Below the pieces are notes generated by a model, which was not told where the DNA came from, ran no database searches, and saw nothing but the letters and a program-made list of their open reading frames with translations. 37,242 nt of DNA from Deltaproteobacteria bacterium (GTDB taxonomy: Bacteria > Desulfobacterota > Binatia > UBA9968), in assembly GCA_009379725.1 (NCBI GenBank), contig WHTF01000026.1, positions 1-37,242 on the forward strand, given 5' to 3'. Positions 32,517 through 37,242 of this stretch are shown here, in pieces. Position 1 is the stretch's first letter. Each line of letters opens with the position of its first letter. A program made the position numbers and the translations under genes.

Positions 32517-33484
32517 ATACGCCTGTGAAATATGCGTTAGTTATTCTAATGGTGGCTGCTGTTCTGGCGCTGTTCGGGAGCTTTTATGTCGTAGAAGAGG
32601 GACAGCAAGCCGTCGTCTTACAATTCGGCCGGCCGGTGGGGGCGGCAGTGAGCGAAGCGGGCCTTCACTTCAAAATCCCTTTTATCCAAGAGGTTCGCCG
32701 GTTTGATAAGCGCCTGCTTATCTGGGACGGCGATCCAAATCAGGTACCCACGGCCGGGCGCGAGTTTATCTGGGTCGACGCCACCGCAAGATGGCGCATC
32801 GTGGATCCGTTGAAGTTTCTCCAAAGTGTTGCCACGGAGGCTGGGGCTCAGTCGCGGCTCGACGATATCATCGATTCGGTGGTGCGAGACCTGGTCTCCG
32901 CCAATACGTTGGTTGAACTCGTTCGCAGTTCGAGTTGGCAGACGCCTAAAGAGGAGGTTCTCGAAGAGGTTTCCAAGGAGGTAGTGGAAGAGCTGAAGAA
33001 AGAAATCAACCTCGGACGTGAAGGGCTGACCCGGGCCGTTCTGTCGGTAGTACGCAAGATCACCCCGCAGTACGGCATCGAGGTAGTCGATGTCCGCATC
33101 AAACGGCTCAACTATGTGGAAAGCGTGCGGGAAAAGGTTTACGCGCGCATGATCTCCGAGCGAAAGCAACTCGCGGCGCGTTTTAGATCGGAGGGCGAAG
33201 GCCGCAGCGCCGAGATCTTAGGCAATATGGAAAAGGAACTGCGTGAGATCCGTTCGCAAGCTTATCGCACGGTGCAGGAAGTGCGCGGCAAAGGAGACGC
33301 AACGGCGACCAAGATTTATGGCGATGCGTACGGCCGGGACAAAGAATTTTACGCCTTCTCTCGAACCCTCGAAAGTCTTAAGGCAAGCAAAAACAAGAAC
33401 TCGACTCTGGTGCTGACCACGGATAGCGACTACTACCGTTATCTCAAGGAGGCCAATCCTTCGACGACTCGGGTTCGAAGGTAA
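32513..33484 (+). CDS. hflC: HflC, SPFH/band-7 membrane protein
   Basis: 323 residues. A membrane segment at about 7-28 is followed by the SPFH domain FYVVEEGQQAVVLQFGRPVG. FIWVDATARWRIVDPLKFL is the HflC-typical central strand set. RIKRLNYVESVREKVYARM, then SERKQLAARFRSEGEGRSAEI, are diagnostic of HflC. The C-terminal segment contains FYAFSRTLESLKAS, the conserved end of the helical cap. It partners HflK in the FtsH-modulating complex. It is not linked here to hfq-hflX as in enterobacteria. A strong terminator lies 32 nt downstream. Confidence 0.93.
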   Translation: MNTPVKYALVILMVAAVLALFGSFYVVEEGQQAVVLQFGRPVGAAVSEAGLHFKIPFIQEVRRFDKRLLIWDGDPNQVPTAGREFIWVDATARWRIVDPLKFLQSVATEAGAQSRLDDIIDSVVRDLVSANTLVELVRSSSWQTPKEEVLEEVSKEVVEELKKEINLGREGLTRAVLSVVRKITPQYGIEVVDVRIKRLNYVESVREKVYARMISERKQLAARFRSEGEGRSAEILGNMEKELREIRSQAYRTVQEVRGKGDATATKIYGDAYGRDKEFYAFSRTLESLKASKNKNSTLVLTTDSDYYRYLKEANPSTTRVRR

Positions 33485-33515
33485 CGAAACCGCGGAGCAG
33501 ATAAACCCATCCTAA

Positions 33516-33580
33516 GAGAAGCCGTTATGTCGCTACGATTTTTTAACGAGAATCGTAGCGACGCTTCTCGCGCCTTTTTT
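33516..33580 (+). terminator. Intrinsic terminator of hflKC
   Basis: GTCGCTACGATT (33529-33540) and AATCGTAGCGAC (33551-33562) are perfect 12-bp arms around a 10-nt loop. An outer GAGAAGC/GCTTCTC pair (33516-33522 with 33563-33569) extends the stem past a 6-nt bulge. A T6 run follows at 33575-33580. Confidence 0.85.
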
Positions 33581-33638
33581 GGCAGATCGAAATTTTGTTC
33601 TTCCCCAACTTAACACCACCATCAATTGCTCTTTACTA

Positions 33639-34001
33639 CTATTTTTCCTTTTCGGTCCGAAGCCGTTCGCCGGCTTGCTGGAGCCAGTAATCGGTTTCCT
33701 TGTGTGCCTCCGGATCATTGTATCCAAGAAAATACTGATTTCGTTCTCTGCCGTCTGCACCGGCTTCTTTCGCATTAATTAAATCTTCAACAACCGCCAA
33801 ATCGCGTGATCCCTGTGCGATACCTCGCACTTGTGTGCCAGCAACTGCGGTCTCTCCGGCAGGTTCGACAAGCGCCCAGCAGATGATGGACCGATTGGAA
33901 ATCTTTATTTGTTCATTTTCCGATTCCTGGCAATGAACGGCTTTCCAACCTCCCTGTGCCGGAATGATTTGCAGAATCTTCCAATTTTTACAATCGCTCA
34001 T
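33639..34001 (-). CDS. Hypothetical protein
   Basis: 120 residues from the ATG at 34001, which has GAGGATAT directly upstream. The frame extends to 34052. No domain is recognised with confidence. It begins with WKILQIIPAQGGWKAVHC, a pattern reminiscent of small uncharacterised proteins in cyanobacteria and environmental bacteria. It contains an internal IICWALVEPAGE strand and ends in a polar, charged helix. It has no signal peptide or membrane segment. It is flanked by the hflKC terminator and the divergent HbpS-like gene. Confidence 0.6.
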   Translation of the reverse strand: MSDCKNWKILQIIPAQGGWKAVHCQESENEQIKISNRSIICWALVEPAGETAVAGTQVRGIAQGSRDLAVVEDLINAKEAGADGRERNQYFLGYNDPEAHKETDYWLQQAGERLRTEKEK

Positions 34002-34233
34002 ATATCCTCTTCTGGCGTTAAAACCGTTTTTGTATCGTTTCCAACCATACATTACCGTGATTTATTGGCGAGTTCACCCGCCTCATCGAAATTTGATTGA
34101 GTTGAACTCGATTTCCATAGCAGATAGAGAGGCAGGTAGGGATATGCTGCCGCAAGCAAAGTTGTCCACTGCGCCAGCGAGTGTTAGCTATTAAGTCGAT
34201 TGCCATACTCATTTAACGCCCCAAGGAGGAGTT

Positions 34234-34668
34234 ATGAAGCTCGCACCATCTTTCAAACTGACTCAGGAAGGCGCTGACATCATCGTCAACGCTGCTATCG
34301 ACAAAGCGAAAGAGCTCAAGCAGATCGTCAGCATCGCTGTCGTCGATAGCGGCGGTCATCTTTTTTCGTTTAAAAGAATGACCCACGGACGGACCCACAA
34401 CACGATGATCGCCCTTGCCAAAGCACGCTCGGCGGCGCTGACGACGGCTGCAACCGGAAAAAAGAACCGCGAGGGCGGCGAGATACCCGATCACCAGGTC
34501 TTAGCGCAAACACTGGCGGTCGGTCCCGGCTGGTTCATCAGTATCGAAGGAGGCATTCCCGTCAATGTCGAAGGGCAATGCATTGCCGGTGTCGGCGTCA
34601 GCGGCGCTCCTGCGGCAGTGGACAAACAAATCTGCCAGGCCGGCGTCGATGCGTTCAACAACGCGTAA
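34234..34668 (+). CDS. GlcG/HbpS-like heme-degrading domain protein (DUF336)
   Basis: 144 residues. AAGGAGG lies just upstream of the ATG. It has the DUF336 pattern: an N-terminal helix (LTQEGADIIVNAAIDKAKEL), the strand VSIAVVDSGGHLFSFKRM, the helix TMIALAKARSAA, and a C-terminal GGIPVNVEGQCIAGVGVSGA with final helix VDKQICQAGVDAF. Relatives include GlcG, PduO C-terminal domains and HbpS, some of which bind heme or corrinoid. There is no signal peptide. The gene stands alone between the unknown protein and the cyclophilin, so context adds little. Confidence 0.88.
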   Translation: MKLAPSFKLTQEGADIIVNAAIDKAKELKQIVSIAVVDSGGHLFSFKRMTHGRTHNTMIALAKARSAALTTAATGKKNREGGEIPDHQVLAQTLAVGPGWFISIEGGIPVNVEGQCIAGVGVSGAPAAVDKQICQAGVDAFNNA

Positions 34669-34771
34669 GCCGGTTTCGACTCTAAACGTTTGGACTTCGG
34701 CATTGGTCCGGACCCAAACGCAGAACCGCAAACCTAAACCCAATATGAACTAAACCTTACGAGAACGGATG

Positions 34772-34806
34772 GTCGCCGCCGCCGCGCGCAAAACGGCGAC
34801 GGCGAC
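34772..34806. repeat. GC-rich hairpin
   Basis: GTCGCCGCCGCCG (34772-34784) pairs with CGGCGACGGCGAC (34794-34806) at 12 of 13 positions around a 9-nt loop. It lies between the DUF336 gene and the convergent cyclophilin gene. A weaker CGTTTGG/CCAAACG stem occurs near 34685-34722. Neither has a T-run. Confidence 0.5.
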
Positions 34807-34863
34807 AGAGTGCCTATCGGCATGCGGCTGCCGCTTCTTGGGTTTGCCATCCCATTAGCTGTC

Positions 34864-34886
34864 ATGGCCGGACTCGTTCCGGCCAT
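34864..34886. repeat. REP-like palindrome (ATGGCCGGA/TCCGGCCAT)
   Basis: ATGGCCGGA, CTCGT and TCCGGCCAT form a perfect 9-bp stem with a 5-nt loop. The context GTCATGGCCGG...CCGGCCATCCACGC closely matches the very abundant REP-type palindrome of rhizobial and other alphaproteobacterial genomes, whose spurious translation reads MAGLVPAIHA. It ends 7 nt before the cyclophilin stop codon. Confidence 0.75.
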
Positions 34887-34893
34887 CCACGCT

Positions 34894-35421
34894 TTAGCTT
34901 CCTCGAACTCCTTCGTCCAGCTTCACCGAATTGATCACCACCGGATCCACCGGGACGTCCTGGTGCATGCCGCTGTTGCTCGTCTTTACCTTTTCAATCT
35001 TCTGCACCACGTCCATGCCTTCGATCACCTGGCCGAAGACAGCATATCCGAAGGCATCGGCAGCGGTGCTTCTGTGATCCAGAAAATCGTTGTCCTTTAC
35101 GTTAATAAAAAACTGAGCCGTAGCACTGTCGACAACGTTCGTTCTGGCCATGGCTACGCTGCCATTCTTGTTCTTGAGTCCGTTCGTCGCTTCGTTCTTG
35201 ATCGGCGACTGGGTGCCCTTTTGCTTCATCTGCGAGTCCATCCCGCCGCCTTGAATCATAAAACCCGGGATCACCCGGTGGAAGATCAGACCGTCGTAAA
35301 ATCCGTCGCTCACATAGTCCAAAAAGTTTTTCGTCGTGACCGGCGCTTTATCGGCATCGAGCTCGATGCGGATATTGCCCAGACTCGTCGACATCGTCAC
35401 CGTCGGGTTCCTTTCCGCCAT
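34894..35421 (-). CDS. Cyclophilin-type peptidyl-prolyl cis-trans isomerase
   Basis: 175 residues. GGAGG lies 8 nt upstream of the ATG. It is a complete cyclophilin domain: [37 protein letters not shown] with the catalytic Arg, [20 protein letters not shown] and [16 protein letters not shown]. There is no signal peptide, so it is a cytoplasmic PpiB-like protein. It catalyses cis-trans isomerisation of X-Pro bonds. It is divergent from the DapA-family gene to its right. Confidence 0.93.
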   Translation of the reverse strand: MAERNPTVTMSTSLGNIRIELDADKAPVTTKNFLDYVSDGFYDGLIFHRVIPGFMIQGGGMDSQMKQKGTQSPIKNEATNGLKNKNGSVAMARTNVVDSATAQFFINVKDNDFLDHRSTAADAFGYAVFGQVIEGMDVVQKIEKVKTSNSGMHQDVPVDPVVINSVKLDEGVRGS

Positions 35422-35559
35422 TCATCGCCTCCTGATTAAGATAATAAGTTGTTAACACCTTTCCCCGCTTTTCGAAACCGGCCGGCGGCTGGAAATGTTA
35501 TCGAGGGTGCGATATGGGTACAGAAAAGCACATCTTATCCCAGCTCGAAAGGAGCATTT

Positions 35560-36477
35560 ATGCCGAGCGAAAGAAAATTTGAAGGAATCTTAGTGCCGAT
35601 GCCCTTGGCTTTTAAGAGCGACGGCGCCATCGATCACGCTGCGACCGATGCGATCGTCGACTTTTATCTGGCATCGGGAGTGCACGGATTTTTTCCCTTA
35701 GGCACTCATGGACAAGGAATGGTGCTGGAGATCGACGAGCGCAAGAAGGTCGCCGAGCAGATCGTCAAGCGGGTGGCCGGCAAAGTGCCCGTGGCTATGC
35801 ACATCGGCACCGCCAATACGTATTCCTCCATCGACCTGGCCAAACACGCCGCCGGGCTCGGCGTCGATGCGGTGGCAGTTGTTCCTCCGTACTACTATCC
35901 CCACGATGACTACGAAGTGTACGCGCACTACAGGGCCATCGCCAGGTCGGTTCCCGGCGTGCCGCTGTTTATTTACGACAACACCGAGACCACTCATGTC
36001 GAGATCACGCCGCCGAAGGCGAACAAAATTATCGAAGCGATCGCGCCGAACACCTTAGCGGGCATCAAAGTCTCGTTTATCGCCTACGATAAGTTGTTGG
36101 GCTATGTTTTTCAGCTGCCGAAATACGTCGGGGTTTTTCCCGGCGGAATTTTCTCCCTCTACAGCGGCTATTCCGTCGGCGTGCGCGGCGCCATCCATCC
36201 GCCCTCGACTCCATTCCCGGAAGCCTGCGTCAGGATGTATGAAGCGCTTAAAGCCGGCAACCTCCACGAGGCGCAAAAGCAGCATGATCTGCTGGCGGCG
36301 GTTCTCCAGGTGGTCGGACGTTATCTGCGCACACACGGCCGCGGCGTTTTTGCCGAACTCATGCGCATGCGCGGTTTGCCCGTCGAACGTTTTCCGCGTT
36401 GGGAAACGCCGCCGTTCACCGACAAAGATCGAGCGGATTTAAAAGAAAGCCTGCAAAAAGCGGGATTCAAGCTCTGA
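35560..36477 (+). CDS. Dihydrodipicolinate synthase (DapA/NAL) family aldolase
   Basis: 305 residues from the ATG at 35560, after GAAAGGAG. The frame opens earlier at 35449 without support. It has the TIM-barrel pattern of the family: LVPMPLAFKSDGAID, FFPLGTHGQGMVLE in place of the usual GTTGE motif, Tyr139 in LFIYDNTE, and the Schiff-base Lys170 in AGIKVS. The altered GTHGQ motif and the length argue against true DapA and for a promiscuous member (aldolase or dehydratase on another alpha-keto acid). An 11-nt gap to the TenA-like gene suggests cotranscription. Confidence 0.88.
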   Translation: MPSERKFEGILVPMPLAFKSDGAIDHAATDAIVDFYLASGVHGFFPLGTHGQGMVLEIDERKKVAEQIVKRVAGKVPVAMHIGTANTYSSIDLAKHAAGLGVDAVAVVPPYYYPHDDYEVYAHYRAIARSVPGVPLFIYDNTETTHVEITPPKANKIIEAIAPNTLAGIKVSFIAYDKLLGYVFQLPKYVGVFPGGIFSLYSGYSVGVRGAIHPPSTPFPEACVRMYEALKAGNLHEAQKQHDLLAAVLQVVGRYLRTHGRGVFAELMRMRGLPVERFPRWETPPFTDKDRADLKESLQKAGFKL

Positions 36478-36487
36478 TCGACGAGAG

Positions 36488-36892
36488 TTGCCGATCGTGG
36501 CCAGTACCGGAAAATCGTTGAATCTGGAAACCGGCAGAAAGCTTTCGGCCCGCGAGGCCGCGGCTTTTACCGACGAGATCAAACATCGCATGTACGCGCG
36601 CTGGAATGAGAAGGTCTTCGGCGGCGCGTTCATGCGCGACCTCGAAACCGGCGAGTTGCCCTTTGAAACCATTCGGTTGTTCTGGAAACACTGGTACAGC
36701 TATCCGGTCGAGATCAATAACTTTCATCTGATCATTTACCAGCGCCATCAGGGATTCTTTGCGCGTCACCGCGACCTGATTGCGCCCTATGTCGGCAAGA
36801 TCAGCGACGAATTGGTCAATCCTACCATCCCCGGCCACATTCAAGTGTTGATCAAACAAGGCGAAGCATTCGGTGGAAACCTTACGGCTTAA
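36488..36892 (+). CDS. TenA/PqqC-like heme-oxygenase-fold protein, C-terminally short
   Basis: About 132-134 residues, with TTG 36488 or GTG 36497 as start. It has the N-terminal half of the iron-containing redox/TenA-PqqC family: KHRMYARWNEKVFGGAFMRD, LPFETIRLFWKHWYSYPVEI and the following NNFHLIIYQRH. Normal members run to about 220-240 residues. Here the frame stops soon after IQVLIKQGEAFG with a short GNLTA end, so roughly half of the helical bundle is missing. No continuation was recognised in the other frames to the window end. It may be a truncated gene or pseudogene. It is paired with the DapA-family aldolase. Confidence 0.6.
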   Translation: MPIVASTGKSLNLETGRKLSAREAAAFTDEIKHRMYARWNEKVFGGAFMRDLETGELPFETIRLFWKHWYSYPVEINNFHLIIYQRHQGFFARHRDLIAPYVGKISDELVNPTIPGHIQVLIKQGEAFGGNLTA

Positions 36893-37242
36893 GCTATTCA
36901 AGGTCGGAGCTCGATTTAAGGGTACAGCTCGCCACTTGTGGTTTCATCTCTGCTCAAGCTGGCCCGGACGCGACTGGTTCGTGGAGATCTGGCAAACACT
37001 TAAGCGCCTCCCCCAGCCTGCGCTCACTTAACTTCCGCTCTCTGAGATCGCACTTCTGGAATCGTTTTAGACATTCACACCCGACACACGCAGAGGTGTT
37101 TTTCCAAACGCGTTTTCCCCACGCAAAACCGCCAAACCAGCAGCTTCTGTCCTATTGACTTGGCCAAACTTGAAAAATTACATTCGGCTTAAAGATTAAT
37201 GCAACTTTTTTCACCCGAATTGAAAAAGCATGAATAATGCGG
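36893..37242. other. Intergenic tail of the window
   Basis: No gene, RNA or clear repeat was recognised in these 350 bases. The last 100 are A/T-richer than the rest of the window and could hold a promoter for a gene outside it. Confidence 0.3.

Noticed and set aside
34810-35439. 209-codon open frame with [12 protein letters not shown]
   Set aside because: It is antisense to the cyclophilin, and its N-terminus is the spurious translation of a REP palindrome.

Overview
The window looks like chromosome from an uncultured Gram-negative soil or sediment bacterium of moderate G+C. The gene set mixes amidohydrolase-2 proteins, family III CoA-transferases, acyl-CoA dehydrogenases, crotonases, orphan ABC binding proteins, an SPOR lipoprotein and HflK/HflC. 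It resembles uncultured 'deltaproteobacterial' or Binatota-like genomes, but that is an inference from gene content and not a phylogenetic placement. No rRNA, tRNA, CRISPR array, transposase or phage gene was seen.

Layout. Positions 1-4309 hold a clipped unknown gene, a polysaccharide deacetylase, a probable gene remnant, a DUF3891 protein, a DUF1989 protein, a GGQ release-factor-like protein and a zinc-ribbon protein. At 4829-4980 there is a clear cyclic-di-GMP-I (GEMM-I) riboswitch. Its expression platform is a 17-bp hairpin that buries the Shine-Dalgarno of a secreted 614-residue FN3/repeat protein (4981-6825). A convergent SPOR lipoprotein follows. Positions 8043-11523 carry two amidohydrolase-2 proteins, a cupin and a VOC protein, as in aromatic or cyclic-acid catabolism.

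From 11637 to 30558 every gene lies on the minus strand and nearly all act on acyl-CoA esters. In transcription order they are an MFS carrier, two acyl-CoA dehydrogenases (one lacking the catalytic Glu), a thiolase-fold protein lacking the usual Cys residues, its DUF35 partner, two crotonases, an acyl-CoA synthetase, an alpha/beta hydrolase, a third crotonase, a nitronate monooxygenase, a double CaiB/BaiF CoA-transferase, two orphan binding proteins, a hydroxycinnamoyl-CoA hydratase-lyase-like crotonase and another acyl-CoA dehydrogenase. The unequal dehydrogenase pair with the Cys-less thiolase and DUF35 protein recalls the actinobacterial igr (steroid side-chain) module. The substrate here is unknown.

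From 30860 to the end the genes are mostly housekeeping: a CBS protein, hflK-hflC with a strong terminator, an unknown small protein, a GlcG/HbpS-like protein, a cyclophilin, a DapA-family aldolase and a shortened TenA/PqqC-like protein.

The most notable non-coding signals are the riboswitch with a readable switching design and a family of TTGAAC/GTTCAA micro-repeats. At four of its five sites this family forms an inverted pair starting 3-13 nt after a stop codon of the acyl-CoA genes. Several REP-like palindromes also occur, one lying in frame inside the CoA-transferase linker.
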